Assembly: GCA_016165875.1 (NCBI GenBank)
Contig: JABBOT010000033.1
Location: 248,001 to 312,000, forward strand
Source of the DNA: Acanthopleura granulata
Lineage: Eukaryota > Mollusca > Polyplacophora > Chitonida > Chitonidae
Reading direction: 5' to 3'
Length of the DNA stretch: 64,000 bases
The position numbers and the translations under genes were made by a program. Positions within the stretch are counted from its first letter, which is position 1. Each line of letters starts with the position of its first letter. Below are positions 10,493 through 22,813 of the stretch, piece after piece. Under the pieces are notes generated by a model that saw only the letters and a list, made by a program, of their open reading frames with translations, was not told the DNA's origin and did not search any database.

Positions 10493-10929
10493 GAACTGTC
10501 TGACATTTGCCTGTGATCTTCTGTCTTATGAAAAATCCCCAAGCCCACGGTAATTTCATTCAGAGGCACATGTATCATTTTGATATGAAGAGTTCAGACG
10601 TGTTCTTTTGGTGTGATTGATTCGTCGATGTCCGTGTAGGTGTGAGGGTTTTTGGTGTGATTGATTCGTCGATGTCCGTGTAGGTGTGAGGGTTTTTGGT
10701 GTGATTGATTCGTCGATGTCCGTGTAGGTGTGAGGTCTTTTGGTGTGGTTGATTCGTCGATGTCCGTGTAGGTGTGAGGTCTTTTGGTGTGGTTGATTCG
10801 TCGATGTCCGTGTAGGTGTGAGGGTTTTTGGTGTGATTGATTCGTCGATGTCCGTGTAGGTGTGAGGGTTTTTGGTGTGGTTGATTCGTCGATGTCCGTG
10901 TAGGTGTGAGGGTAAGGCTACACTCATTC
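10493..10929 (+). repeat. Family R copy 2, 5' part
   Basis: Shares blocks CTGTGATCTTCTGTCTT and TTTGATATG, followed by TTCAGACGTGTTCTTTTGG, with R4 (29946-30100) and, more weakly, R3 (23597-23790). Its middle is expanded into the 44-bp array annotated separately. Confidence 0.65.
10606..10915. repeat. 44-bp minisatellite, 7 copies
   Basis: Units anchored on TTCGTCGATGTCCGTG occur at 10621, 10665, 10709, 10753, 10797, 10841 and 10885. Two sub-variants alternate (GGGTTTTTGG versus GGTCTTTTGG; GTGATTGA versus GTGGTTGA). R4 has this segment only once (about 30060-30110), so the array is a local expansion of R sequence. Because 44 is not a multiple of 3, overlapping repetitive ORFs on the minus strand are artefacts. 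Confidence 0.95.
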
Positions 10930-11825
10930 AGATATACCATTCATGTCTGATATCGTCGTCATGACATTCAGTAATTTGGGGGCAAGGATTCGCTTTGCCA
11001 CAAGAAGACACAGCATATGCTAATATCCTGCATTCTAAGGACTCAACGTAAAACCCAAGCATACATACATGCATATTACATCATTACAAAGGAGAAATTG
11101 TAGTTCTTCCCACTCTCCTGTGGCGCGTTCGTCACATTACGAATATAAAAGAAAATTACAGTTCAGAGAGTAACGACAGCAGCGGTGACAGTGTGATACT
11201 TGGCAAATGGTCGCACATTACAGGTTAAATCCTGGCTTTTTTCACTTTACCTCAGTTTGGGTTTTTGTTCATGGAAATGATTAGTAACAACTTGCATGCA
11301 ACTTGCACAATAGCACCATGGCTTAAGGAGAAAAGAGAGGAAATCAAAATGCGGTGATGTTAATTAGTAATCTAGTAGATATCACCTGTCGGCAAAAGCT
11401 CAAAATGTTGTGTCATCATATTAAACCATGCAAATGGACCTGGCCCCTGCTGTCCGTTGAAGTCTAACTTATGCTCCAAGACCACTGGTCTTGCACACAT
11501 ACATTGTACCTATATATTGTACATTTCACGTGTGGGAAATTTTGTCACAAACTGAACAAAGTAACGTGGTTTGCGCCGGGCATTCCAGTTTCCTTAAGCC
11601 ACAAAAAGACACCGTCCGTATGTAAGCAACATACTGTTGAGTAAGGTGGTAAACAACAATCACATGAAATCGAATCTAAGCTAAGAGGTGGCATGCAATT
11701 GAAATAAACCATGCTTTCCTACAGTCAGTGAGGCGCTTGAAACTCCTGCCTTTCGTTACGTTCAAAGGCAGTCATGTCAGCTGCGGGAAAGTGGTGTATG
11801 CTGTCAACAGCCAGTCTGTTGAAAA
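10930..11825. other. Sequence not shared with other R copies
   Basis: Between the two recognisable parts of R2 lies about 900 bp with no counterpart in R3 or R4. It may be an insertion or a replacement; no terminal repeats or coding motif were seen. Confidence 0.4.
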
Positions 11826-13165
11826 ACAGCGGTCCATTTGTCACGTCGCCGAGGTTAAGAAGCCAGGGAGGTTAAATTTTCGATATGGTCAAGAGGAAGT
11901 GAGTTCTCAACATCTCTTTGCTCCTTGAGACGTACATGTAACTTAGCTTAACAACCAGTCCAGACTCCTTGAGAGTCTAAATGTAATAGAAATGAAAAAT
12001 GGGGGCCGCTTGACCTTCAGACCACTCTGGTCCTATTAGGTATTAGTAGCGCAGCCATATTTCTGTCAAAACTGAGGGGAAAAGTTATGAACATAAAGAG
12101 CCAACAGTTACACGCTATTGGAAATCGAATGAGATGGAGGCGACCAGTTGTCAAGTGTAACTCCTCGTTTATATCACGACAGCGTGATGGGAAAGGCAAA
12201 GTTCAAAAGAAATGATTCAAAATGTCACACTTTCCGGCGTGCTGAAAAAAATGCACTTCCCAACTGGTTGGGCATACCTCAGCCATGCTATATATCGATA
12301 TAACTTTCATTTGTTCGACTTAATAACGAAAAACACGCAGTTCATGTTCATGTGAATAATTAGCAACTATATCGAGTAAATTAATTTGGCTGCATACTTT
12401 GCAAAATTGATGTGTCTAGAATTCCAATGCTCTAAGAACTGGCCAATAAACACCTTGAGAAAAAATGGAAAGTTAAATATTTAAACGATAGGAAGTTACT
12501 TCAAACGGGAACCCGTAATCAGATGCCATTAATGACAAAAAGTGTTTAAAGTAATTAACCCGATTATATCGTGGACACAGCACGAGATTGGCTGGTATTA
12601 GACCAAAACACATTGCATCGAATGGGCCTATGTTTGGTTTATACAGGGTGCTCTAACTGAGCGCATTTTCGGCGGAATATCAACCCAAAATTAGCCACAA
12701 ATCCAAATCTGAGGAAACGAAGCACGTGATAGAAAAGTGGAAACAGAATGTCCACAGATTATCAGCAAAGTGAATAGTGTTTGAATTTTGTATCTTTTGG
12801 CACGATAGGCTTTCCATCCATCAAAAGCCATGATCTTGGTTTAATCTCTCTCGCCATACGACTGTCCCGTAAATTACACCTGGTGAATAAAGCACTTAGT
12901 GTCCCAAATGTTCCTGATTGCAGGCCTATGTACACCCCAGACCTGTTGAAGCGAAATTGTTACACTTGCTGATTGATTTCCTATTTACAATGCATTAAAT
13001 TCACAGAACCGAAGAATCATGGTGGTAAATCCCTGATGAATGATTTGTTGTGTGCATTGATTTCCATCTGCTAATCTGCCGGTGACAAATAAGGGTATTT
13101 TATTGAAAGCAATTATAACCTGCGACAATTATCACATCCGGAGTTGACATCTGAACATTGATTAT
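11826..13165 (+). repeat. Family R copy 2, main body
   Basis: Aligns block by block with R3 and R4: GTCGCCG then AGGTTAA, CAACCAGTCCAGACTC, the GCGCAGCCATATTTCTGTCA-like block, ATAGTGTTTGAATTTTGTATC, and the end near CATCTGAACATT. Only short chance ORFs lie within it. Confidence 0.75.
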
Positions 13166-13169
13166 TCAG

Positions 13170-13734
13170 TTGGTACAACCAGTTTTATAACTTGCACTGT
13201 CTCTCTGTTTTGGTCGGTTTCTACCTTCTAACTTTAGCAATTTACCAACGGCCTGTGCGCAAGATGACACGAAATTTGACGTCATGGTGGTTGTCAGATT
13301 TGAAAGTGATGGAGGCCTGTGCGAAAGAGCTAAGCATGAACCTTTTGCCAAATACGTAACAGGTCTGTTGACTTAACGTTACAGATGGAGCGGCCAAGGT
13401 TGGATTCGACCCTTACGCCTAACGGTTATAGTTGGATGGGGGAACGGTAGTGACGAGACACAGTGGTAAGCCGAGATTATGCTAGCCTGTACATGTGTCT
13501 TTATGCGTTACGCGATTGGGTAACTGTTCTTGATAACAGATTCTTTGCTCTCTAATTCTTTGGTAATAAAATGCAAAAGAACACTTGAAAAGGTGTAACA
13601 TGAAAAGGTATTTTAAGAGTGGCCTTGATTATGCCTGTCTGGAGTTTTTTTCTAATTAGAAAAAAGGAAAGCATGAATTTTTTTGGCTGTCTTTGAAAAT
13701 ATCTAAGGGATATATTGTATGACCATCCTGGGCA
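13170..13734. other. No feature recognised
   Basis: Mixed-composition sequence following R2. No motif or second copy was recognised. Confidence 0.4.
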
Positions 13735-14010
13735 AGTTGATGGAGTCTGCGTGTTGTTGTCTTTCTTTCTACGCAATGGAAAGTGACAGACTATACGTCA
13801 AATTTTAACGGCTTAAAATGCTGGGTTGCTTTTGCTGTAGCTTTCTAGTGTGGCATGTAGATTTAGGTTTTGCTATGGGGTAAAAATGCATAAAAGCTAA
13901 TTTCACTCAGGGATATTTATCACAACAGAAATTTCACATGTACCAGTATAATGTGTTTCCACTTGACATATGCTAAGGGCAATAATCATTAGATTGACTG
14001 TCGGTGAAAT
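13735..14010 (+). repeat. Dispersed repeat shared with 26735-26960
   Basis: Both stretches hold, in order, ATGGAAAGTGACAGAC, TACGTCAA, TGGGGTAAAAA, AAAGCT and GGCAATAATCATTAG-like sequence. Diverged, non-coding, class unknown. Confidence 0.6.
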
Positions 14011-15711
14011 GCTTAAAATTATACAGGTAGCATTCGAAAATGACAGATGGCTATAGAGAAATACAGTGCCGAAGAAACTAAGAAACGAAGAAACACTCTC
14101 AAACTTTAATTTGTAAGAAAAGAGACAGACGACTTAACCACGAGGTTGCGACCCGCTCTCTAAAGAGCTTATTCTGTTGACTTTTGGGTTGTTCTTATTG
14201 TTTGGATAAAGAACACTACATATTGAATATCTTTTCAACCATATACATTATCCTAACCCCAGAGTGTCAAGAATTCGAAATGTAATGTGTAATGAGTCTT
14301 CAAAAATGTGTATTAGTTTTATATACTGCTTTGCCTCCTGACGGCGCGTGGTCTGCAATATGGCTTCATGGCGATTTAGCACTTATATGGCGTTTGTATT
14401 ACGATATCTACTGATAACTTCAGCCGCAGGACGTCACGCCTGTAAAGTAATAGCATGCAATGATTCGCTTTCCTGTCTTTCGATAATGGAAAGTAATAAT
14501 TTTAGAAAGTGTCAATTTTTGAAATATTTAACGATCTAAAACTAATTAAACAACATAGGTGTAATTGCTTCACAATCTGTTGGATAGTGGTATCCAAGGG
14601 AACAGTCACAAATAAGGGGTCATCTATGTAAACCTATTTCTGAGACGAAAATCAAGTTTTCTGATAATAAATATCCTTTTCCTGACCAATACCGTCATTA
14701 ATATATTTTGATGAGTTGAAAATGTGTTATTTTGGATTTCAGAATTTAAATGTTTTATTTAATTAGCTGACATAAAAGGCGGTCGGTCTTTTTTTCTTGA
14801 TTCAGAGTCATTTTTTTCTCTAGTTGAAAACCATAGCTGTTCAGAGAGCCCAACGTGTTCTCGCTACGATAAGACTGAAATATTACGAAAGTGGCGTTAA
14901 ACCGTAAATGGTTCATGCAGTCTTTCAAACAGAAATTGCATAGCCATGATCAAAAGTCCAGTGTTAGTTGCCGACAGTGTGTCACTACAACTATATCTCG
15001 GATATTGTTGTTTGTTTGCTTACTTGTCTCTCTTTCTGATGGCTGTTTAAAGTGGCCTTTACCTTCTTTCAGTCATATCACGATGGTGGCTCCTTACAGC
15101 AGGCAGGACTAAATGCCCTCAGGCCCTAATAATTTTCAGCGGCGAGAATGTTAAGACTTAGAGCTGTATCTCAGTCCCAAACAGCTTGTGGCCAATAAGT
15201 ATAGGTGCATGCCATGCTCAGTCTGTGTGAAAGCAACCATAAAAATGTGACACGGGTTAACCGTCAAAATCTGAAGCCTCCTATAGCAGCATGGAGGTTA
15301 GCCTCATCAAGGGGATGTCACGTGCAGCCTTGTCGCTACCCGATACTTTGTGTCCTTTCGCCAAAAATTTCAGACTTTCATCAATAAAATTCACACTTAA
15401 ACTAAAGATCAAACAATCATCTACCTGTGCACCAAAAACGGCTGGCTGGCTGGCTGGCAGTGAAAAAAAAAACTTTGACTTTATTTATAACTCTCTCTTA
15501 ATGGACAGTCATGCAGAAGGCACCAAACTAGTCAGCCATCCAACACGGGCTATTTTGTCGTTTGATGGGATCTCTCTGTTAAAAACAAAACGACTAGCCA
15601 GAGATGTTCTATGCGTCATACATAACATCACCAGGATGGATGTCACTCTGACATTGACCATAAAAGTATCAAAATCGCCCAAAAAATGGCGGTCAGAATT
15701 ACTATTTCATC
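14011..15711. other. No feature recognised
   Basis: AT-rich sequence with several short open frames, the longest about 155 codons at 15291-15758. None shows a conserved domain, and the composition is that of the flanks. Nothing supportable is annotated here. Confidence 0.4.
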
Positions 15712-16190
15712 TTTATGACAAGTTTATTTTCCTATACAACATTCCGCTGAATATATAAAATGTTTTTTGTGACAATACCGAAAACGAATATAGTTTTCAC
15801 AAGCAGAGGCAATGAAAGGATAATCCAGACAGAATAGTAAACATAAATTGGCACAATTGTTGGCATCAACATTCTTCAAAATGGGAGCAACGTAGCCACA
15901 GATAGTTCTATGGTTCAACTGAGATCTGTGAACCTACAGCTGTACATTTAGTTGTGTTGCTTTGGTGTCATCTGACTAAGTAGTACTATTTAATCATCCT
16001 TTTGACAATGTTTGTTTTCCTATATAACATTCCATTTAATGTATAAAATGTCTTGTGTGATAATGCAGAAAACGAATATAATTTTCGTTTAGAATAGAAA
16101 CATAAATTGATACAGTTGTTCAACTGGTCTCTATGAACCTACAGCTGTGTAGGTAGTCGTGTTGTTTTGGCGTCATCGGACGAAGTAGAT
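15712..16190. repeat. Two-copy tandem duplication, about 280-bp unit
   Basis: The segment with TTTTCCTATACAACATTCC, AAAACGAATATAGTTTTC and GAACCTACAGCTGT (15720-15990) is repeated, shorter and diverged, at 16005-16190. Each half also ends with a GGCGTCATC/GGTGTCATC block. Confidence 0.75.
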
Positions 16191-16210
16191 GTGGCGGAGG
16201 GGACGTTAGA

Positions 16211-17497
16211 ATGGTTTTCACACGACAGTGTGCATTTCGGCAGCTTCGGTCACCAGTACACGCTCTTGGGAACTCTACCAGGCCATTCTCTGACTCCCCT
16301 GGTTCACAGATAGAACCCCTGACTCATCCCACATCCCAAAACTGCCTCAGCTGGAGTCAAAGTCCCTTAGAAGTCATCGCTGGAATGACTGATGTAGAAA
16401 AATTATATCAAATTTTAGATCAACTACGTCGTGGTTGTAGACAGGTATATCTTCTTTACCACCTTTGACACCGATCCTTACTGCTCCTGCAATACACTGA
16501 TAACAGTCCTCAGTCCTTTTTTATGAAAGCCCAAAGCGCCGTAGCCAGAAGCATTTGGTCAATATTGGGTCTAGGAGACCAACCTTTATACTGCAGAGCC
16601 ATAGAACTCACATGGACTAGTCTGTTGATATACAACAATAACTGTAATGATGATGGCCTGTATATTAAATTTAACTTGATATGAGAATTGGCCAAGGTCT
16701 TGAAAACGTTGGTGTCAAAGACATACGCACTGAAGCTGGAATCTTTCCACGAAATTCTTCTTCTGAGCAGTAATAATTCACCAGCTAGCAAACAAAGTTT
16801 CCTGAAGCATTACGTGGACAGCATTCCGCAAATGGGCGGATGGAGAAAGTTCGTCAGACGTCAGTATGCTCGTAAAAGAACTATTACATCTGTTTTCCAG
16901 AGGTCCCTGGCTTCAGCGAAGACATCATTTTGTTCCCACAGCATCACGTAGAAGCCCTGGAAATTCCTGAAATTCAAGAACGGTCGTCATAGTTAGAAGC
17001 CCTGTTCAAAGAACATCCAAATTACTATCTGGTGGCCATACATGAAACTCGCAGATATTCTCGGGACACTAACCGGGAAGAATTGGAAGTTGCATCTCAA
17101 AGTACTTGGTGAGAGGTTATTGTAGTGGAGTGTCTACGAACACATCAAGAAACATTTACTGTCCTTGCGGGAGAGACGTTTGTCGTATCAGATCCTTCTT
17201 TGATGATAAATCAATATCATTCCGAATGGATAGCTTCTCATTGATAGTTCGAAGGTATAAGACGGTTCATGAGCTTTGGTGCTCGTCTGTGCGTAAATGA
17301 TGGCCAGAGGCAGATGACACCAGTGACGACATCCAAATATTCTTGGAATATGTACATGTGCTGATTGAAGGAAAAGCTTTTATTTAGAGTTCAGGAAAAC
17401 CAGTTTGTTGTAAATACTTTGGGGATAAATGCAGACACCTTCGCCTGGGCCATTTTTGTTAACTTAGGCTGTGGTGCTTCCCGAGCAGATGTGATCT
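16211..17497 (+). pseudogene. Decayed multi-exon coding relic, unrecognised protein
   Basis: A frame with GMTDVEKLYQILDQLRRG ends at a donor, AGACAG|GTATAT (about 16444). An acceptor, AACAGTCCTCAG, ends near 16517, and the frame continues in phase (SFFMKAQSAVARSIWSILGL). An in-frame TGA sits at 16682, after which the same frame continues (KLESFHEILLLSSNN). A frame change near 16905 leads to 16909-17497 (GFSEDIILFPQHHVEALEI; HPNYYLVAIHETRRYSRD; TFTVLAGETFVVSDPSL; FVVNTLGINADTFAWAIF), with stops at about 16989, 17109 and 17239. Codon-like coherence over more than 1 kb with few lesions argues for a former gene or element protein. I do not recognise the family and no catalytic motif is evident. 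It could be a retro-element ORF or a host pseudogene. Confidence 0.45.
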
Positions 17498-18835
17498 AAA
17501 GCTGATCGTCTTTCATTCCTGTCAGATCCCATGATGTGCCTTTCATGATGAAGTTCCCAAAGTTTGCGAGTTCATAGTAGGTTTAGATCTTTCTTCCAGT
17601 AAGAAAACCTCGTCAACAGGAAGAGACATATTAACCAGTTTGTGTCCAGGTCATAAAGAAATGTGCACTAAATATTATTTTCATGGACTAGAAGAGATCA
17701 AGTGTGGATAAGAGAGTCTTGGTGCATTGTAAACACACATGTTGTCTGCTCATCCCCACCCCCCACCCCTGTTATATGTTTTCGAACAAAACCTTATTTG
17801 GATAACGGGTGAAACTTCTCGCGTTGGATGATGTCCCCGTGTTCACAATGGATCATTGGCAAAAGTCGAATAAATTGTTTGTCACTGTGTTAGGCCCCGG
17901 ATATCAAATGCGGTGTAATGCAGGTTAAATTTGATATATTTTTTGGGGGGGGGGGGGAAACAAAGAAAAGAAAACCTTCCACACCACAGAACATGTTCTT
18001 AAGACACACTTGAAGGGAGCAAATTTCTATGGTCAGGGTAGGGTTAATATCCCCTTGAGGATGGTGAGAAATTCAGGAGGGACTGGAGTAATCTTCCACC
18101 GCCAGCGACGTATGTGGAGTTGAGCACATGTAGTTCCAAATTAAAATGTCACACTGCTTTATGCAAATTCCTCAAGTCGAGGCAGATGTGCATCCCTCCA
18201 TGTGGGTGTGAGTCCGATGTTTTCCGTAACACAGCTAGTAATTATTAAAAATAAACAGCTACTGTTATATTTATTTGTTTATACTGGACTTGTCTCTTTC
18301 CAAGAAATTAGATCAAATTCAGTCAGTCACCTTTTTTAGACGTACCTTTCTAATATTAGTCGTATTAAGTCATGCATACTTACTCCATTGAATTTGTCCA
18401 CCAATGATATCGAATTAAAGACAGAAATTATTGAAGTTTATGCAATTGAAGGGGTGGCATTTTGGCCAAGTTGTGCACTATGCTGCATGAACGACTGAAA
18501 CCTTATGGCAGCCATTTTGAAATACTAATGTTAAATTCAGTTTTAACTGTGTGTTTGCAGGTGCTAAGGAAATATGATAATACATACAGAGCAAACACGC
18601 GTCAGTTGTCACTCAAAATTATAACATCTGATGATTATTGTTTTGCTTTACATGGCGTGGTATGAACGTATGGCGGAATGTCGTCATTTTTCACCGGAAT
18701 TGATGGCTTACAAACTTGACATCCACCCGTGTGATCATCCTGGGTACCTAATGAGAAGATCTGGGTAGTTAGTTTGTTTGTAACAGAGACAGGTCGTCAG
18801 ATTAATTTTAGGCACTTTCTATTGGCTTGGCAGGC
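17498..18835. other. No gene; simple-sequence patches only
   Basis: Holds a 13-base G run near 17945 and a C-rich patch near 17757. Otherwise AT-rich and featureless; short ORFs lack any motif. Confidence 0.4.
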
Positions 18836-19040
18836 TGACTATTCCATTCACTGTACTTTCATCCACTGCACGGCCATTCACTGTATTTTCAACCATTGCA
18901 CTTGCACTTCCATCCAATGTGCTTTCATGTGCTGTACTCTCATTCACTGTGTTTTCACCCACTGTACCTCCAACCACTGTACTTCCAGCCACTATTCTTC
19001 AGTCCACTGTACTTACAGCCAATGCACTTCCATCCATTAC
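18836..19040. repeat. Degenerate about 15-bp minisatellite (CCACTGTACTTCCA type)
   Basis: About a dozen diverged units of the form CCA(C/T)TGTACTTNCA stand head to tail. A much longer array of the same unit type lies at 27400-27835. Overlapping Cys/His-rich or Leu/Phe-rich ORFs are repeat artefacts. Confidence 0.85.
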
Positions 19041-20070
19041 TACGTCGTGTAAATCACATTTGTTTTCCTTCGCTGATGTATCGTTCACTTTTGTTCCACA
19101 TGCAATTGTAAAGGTGCTTTAAAGGCAGGATTGTGATTTTTTTATTAGCAGCTTTCAAGAACTAACGCGATGCCCCAACCAGTCATATTATCCTGACACC
19201 GGGTCGAGAATTGCATGAACTTGGCATATTTATCTTGTACTGGGCGCATCACTGTGTAATGCCAAAATCACACATGTTAACAATGAAAAACTTAGGGATT
19301 GTATCCTGGATCTACCGTTAGCGAGACAGACTCTCTGCTTCCTACGTCACCGGCAGAGTTTGGATGGTTTCGAAGATGAAGCACTGTATACTCACTGTCT
19401 CAATCCGGTTTTAAGTTATGGATCTGAACAAAATTTCTTCGCTGATTTTTATTTTAATCAAAACTGCCATGGGTGTCTTCGATTAATGTTGTGAAATGTT
19501 GTCTTTATATCTCCACATGTTGAAATGTAGATTGATTACATGATGAGAGTGCTGGCATTTGCTATAGAACACTTATGATCTCTTGTTGAGGTCGAGCGTG
19601 TTGGAGGCGTTGTCCACGTTAAGGTTCTGTATTACGAGACAAGCAAACAGTTGTACTAACGAAACCTACATGGTTGAAAAATCCGTCTTCAAAGATAAGA
19701 AAAATGTACGGGCTTGTTTTGTCAGCACTGCACAGGACAATGAACCACATTTAAAAATATTTCAGGCAAAACTCAACCGGAGAATGAAATCCTGTGTTCG
19801 GCAAGTGAACCCGTCGCTGTGCCCCTTTGTTCCGCTGCAGTTCTAAACAAGGTAGCTTAACTGTTCACTAAGACACATGTTAGAGTACTTATCCCTCAAT
19901 CTCATTACTTAGGATTTTAGGCTAACACCTCCGTCCGCTGTCTTACTTTGAGTGGATTTACTTATTATTATGGAGCTATTATCTTTTGCAGCATCCATGA
20001 GCAACTCGCAGACTGCTGGTAAAAAAAAAACAAACATCTGGGCCAATTTATCTCTCTAGTAATTCAGTCC
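19041..20070. other. No feature recognised
   Basis: Non-repetitive sequence. An 87-codon ORF at 19583-19846 has no recognisable domain and is not supported as a gene. Confidence 0.4.
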
Positions 20071-20074
20071 AGGC

Positions 20075-20190
20075 AAACGTACTCTCTTAGCTTCCACTTC
20101 GATCTGTAGCACTCGGTCAATACAAGACACAAAAATTCATTTCCACAAAGCTCTCTTATTTATGTTCATTTATATGATCCGTGTTTTCTT
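20075..20190 (+). repeat. Short dispersed repeat shared with 29568-29680
   Basis: Both contain TGTAGCA followed by GTCAATACAAGACACA, TTCATTTCCACAAAGCTCT-type sequence and TTTAT. Non-coding, class unknown. Confidence 0.65.
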
Positions 20191-20724
20191 CACAATTCAA
20201 GGATATTTGCTGATACGACGGCTACTCGCATTAGGAGGAAGGAGACCGTCGATCATCCACCGCCTGCTGGCACACCTTTTCACAAACGACCGGAGACGAA
20301 GCCAGTGTAAGCAGGATATAATCAAGTTTATTTTTGGAGTACATAGTAAAATTAATACCCAATTGAAAATTAACATACGAATCATTTTTCAGGTTTGTAA
20401 GCATTCTCACCTTTCAGTAACTTGGTTCAACAAAATGTTATACGCCTATGTCCAATAAGTCGATTGACTGTGTGGTCGGATTTATAGGGAAATTCCTCCA
20501 CCACATTTAATAGGCATATCCACCAGACTGTTTCGAATTTCTTCCTCCCAACTTGTGTATGATATCAATTTATGAGAGGAACGTAGTAGATTGCCGATCC
20601 GTCAATAGATAATACTGCCCATCGTTAGTTAGAAGTACACATATGTGAATAAAACAAGGCTGGCCGACTTAAACTTTCCCCAAACTAGTCACGTGTCTAT
20701 CTTGGCAGGACATAAACCTGGCAG

Positions 20725-21182
20725 TCCATTCTCAAGGATGGGGAGAGTGGCTTCACTCTCTTCGGGAGGGCATCAATTCGCCAAGAATTATCTAACTTTA
20801 CAAACTTTTTCAACGGAAAACTAGATTCCGTTAAGAATTTATATCCTGGAGTATTAAAGGAAAAATGTCAGTTGTACATTCATGCATTACAAAACCGTAT
20901 GAAGCTTCTCACATTTATCATAACGATTTCAAAGCCTCCAACTTTACAAATACAACGCTGATAGAATTTATCAATCGCTAGGTAAATTTGGTGATACGTG
21001 ATGCAGTGAAAGGTCATGCGATTTGACAGAAAGTATATACAATTTTCACTCAGCTGACAACAAGGCTCGAGCGACCAGACCTTAGCAAAAAGATGAAAGA
21101 CCTCATTTCTGAGCTGCTCACCAGACTTGGCATCTGTTGCTCTGTTACATGTGAGGCCCTGGAAAGTCTCCCCATTTCCTGA
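20725..21182 (+). pseudogene. Two-exon 3' end of an unrecognised gene, probably decayed
   Basis: From 20725 one frame reads SILKDGESGFTLFGRASIR, then KLDSVKNLYPGVLKEKCQ and LYIHALQNRMKLL. A one-base-type frame change near 20920 is followed by HNDFKASNFTNTTLIEFINR. The exon would end TAG|GTAAAT at 20981, the last codon now a stop. A 72-base intron (20982-21053) ends ATTTTCACTCAG. Exon 21054-21182 continues in phase 0: TTRLERPDLSKKMKDLISEL, then LTRLGICCSVTCEALESLP, stop TGA at 21180-21182. A canonical AATAAA lies at 21325-21330. Splice phases agree, which supports a real gene end. The frameshift and terminal stop suggest a pseudogene, unless sequencing error explains them. The protein looks alpha-helical and is not recognised. 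Confidence 0.45.
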
Positions 21183-21324
21183 TTCAACACCAGAATTGAT
21201 ACATTTCTGCTGTATAATGTGACATGCGAAGACCTATCATATTGAGTATTTATATACTGCTACTAAATGTAAATTTATGCTCAGTGTTGCGAATTGTTCC
21301 GCATGACGTGCCATGTTATTGTAA

Positions 21325-21330
21325 AATAAA
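21325..21330 (+). promoter_or_regulatory. Polyadenylation signal AATAAA
   Basis: Canonical hexamer about 145 bases after the stop codon of the relic ending at 21182, in an AT-rich stretch that fits a 3' UTR. The link to that exon is inference. Confidence 0.4.
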
Positions 21331-21430
21331 AGACGTCCCCTCAGCCTTAGAAGCCTCACTGAGTTCTATCATATTTGGATTAAACTATCATTAAGTATCT
21401 TCTTGATAAACCTCTTCAGGAAGGTGATAG

Positions 21431-21566
21431 GCAAATATGGTCCTACAACGTATATGGGTTACAGGCAAATATAGTCCTACAACGTATATGGGTTACAGGC
21501 AAATATGGTCCTACAACGTATATGGGTTACAGGCAAATATGGTCCTACAACGTATATGGGTTACAA
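21431..21566. repeat. 34-bp tandem repeat, 4 copies
   Basis: Units start at 21431, 21465, 21499 and 21533 on GCAAATATGGTCCTACAACG; one unit has ATAG for ATGG. The units are nearly identical, so the expansion is recent. Confidence 0.95.
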
Positions 21567-21989
21567 AAATCAGACTGGAAATCAACCACTGCAGATACTG
21601 ACTTTAGCAATTATTAACAAACAACAAACACCTAACGAAAAGCTTGATTAGAGTTTTTACTTTACACTTCAGACAATATCTGGAGGTTGGCAGTTTGTAT
21701 GCATCCTGCTGACATTTTTTAGATAGCTTTTCCTGATCCACGCCAGGCGTACAGGTCACCGTACTTATGTTTTTAGTGACTGGCGATTGTCAGGCGTGAA
21801 ATAAACCTGCAGATTTCTTTTCACCAAAACTTGGCTTGAGTAGATGCTGACACTTCATTTTTATTTTTAATGCGACAGTGCACGCTTTTAATTCACCGGA
21901 AGCAGACCGTGATCAGTAGCAGTTTCCAACAACCGGCGTCTAGGGTCACATCCAGTCTCATGACGGGATATGGGCCACTTACATTTATT
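21567..21989. other. No feature recognised
   Basis: Spacer between the 34-bp array and the solo LTR. Nothing recognised. Confidence 0.4.
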
Positions 21990-21994
21990 CTTTA

Positions 21995-22813
21995 TGTTAC
22001 GAACCCCATCTTTAAAATATTGAATTATTTTTTTTATTCCTTTTTACGGTAACCAGGTCAGAGTCTGACGTACATATTTCCCATGTGTATGTGGTACCGT
22101 GCACTGGAATTCAGTGACGTGTCACCGAGGCTTCTGTGTTTATCAGTTTCGTGTCATTGTACATAGAACGTACATTCTGAAAAGTTGCACCTAAATTGTA
22201 AACATGTTTACAAACAAACCATCCAGTATTTTCTTTACCCTAGTCTGTAAATATGAGCGACGAAGTTGTAAAGGTCGCAGTCTTTTACTTAAGTTCACTT
22301 GAAAGCACTCATTTTACTTATGTCCACTGGAGGAAGGATGTTGTGGGATTTTGAGATGTCGGCTTTCGCGCCATTCGACATACGTCAATTTGTACTCCAT
22401 TTTTCTGTACGTAGCACATTGTGAGCTTGTGTATCTCCACATGCTACTTTGTTTGAGACGTTCTTTTGGATCGATGTATCGGTCATTGTCAGTTTGTGCG
22501 ATTACCTTCATTTCATCCCACTTTACCCTGAAAGTGACTTTGTGTATATTTCCTCGGACTGAAACATACATCACCAGCTCGACATCACGGACACTATTGT
22601 TAACCCGTCTGCCCAGGAAAGTTGCACCTTGCCGGGGAGTTGGATATATACCATCGTCGGCGTACCGTGCCGTCTGTTCTTCTTCACTGCAGGACTGTCA
22701 TCCAAGGATAATTTCAAGGATTGTGGATTCTATATTTCGTGGACTGACTAGCCTTTGGAAGCCGGAATATTCCATCCGGATTTGGACGCTGTCATCAGTA
22801 AGAGTGTATATAT

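Noticed and set aside
10556..10940. Long repetitive minus-strand ORFs (TDIDESITPKT-type)
   Set aside because: They are produced by the 44-bp minisatellite in three overlapping frames and have no coding support.
15291..15758. 155-codon plus-strand ORF
   Set aside because: No domain, no splice context, composition like the flanks. It reads through a locally duplicated AT-rich stretch.
18774..19122. Cys/His-rich ORF resembling a zinc-binding protein
   Set aside because: The Cys and His spacing follows the 15-bp minisatellite, not a protein domain.
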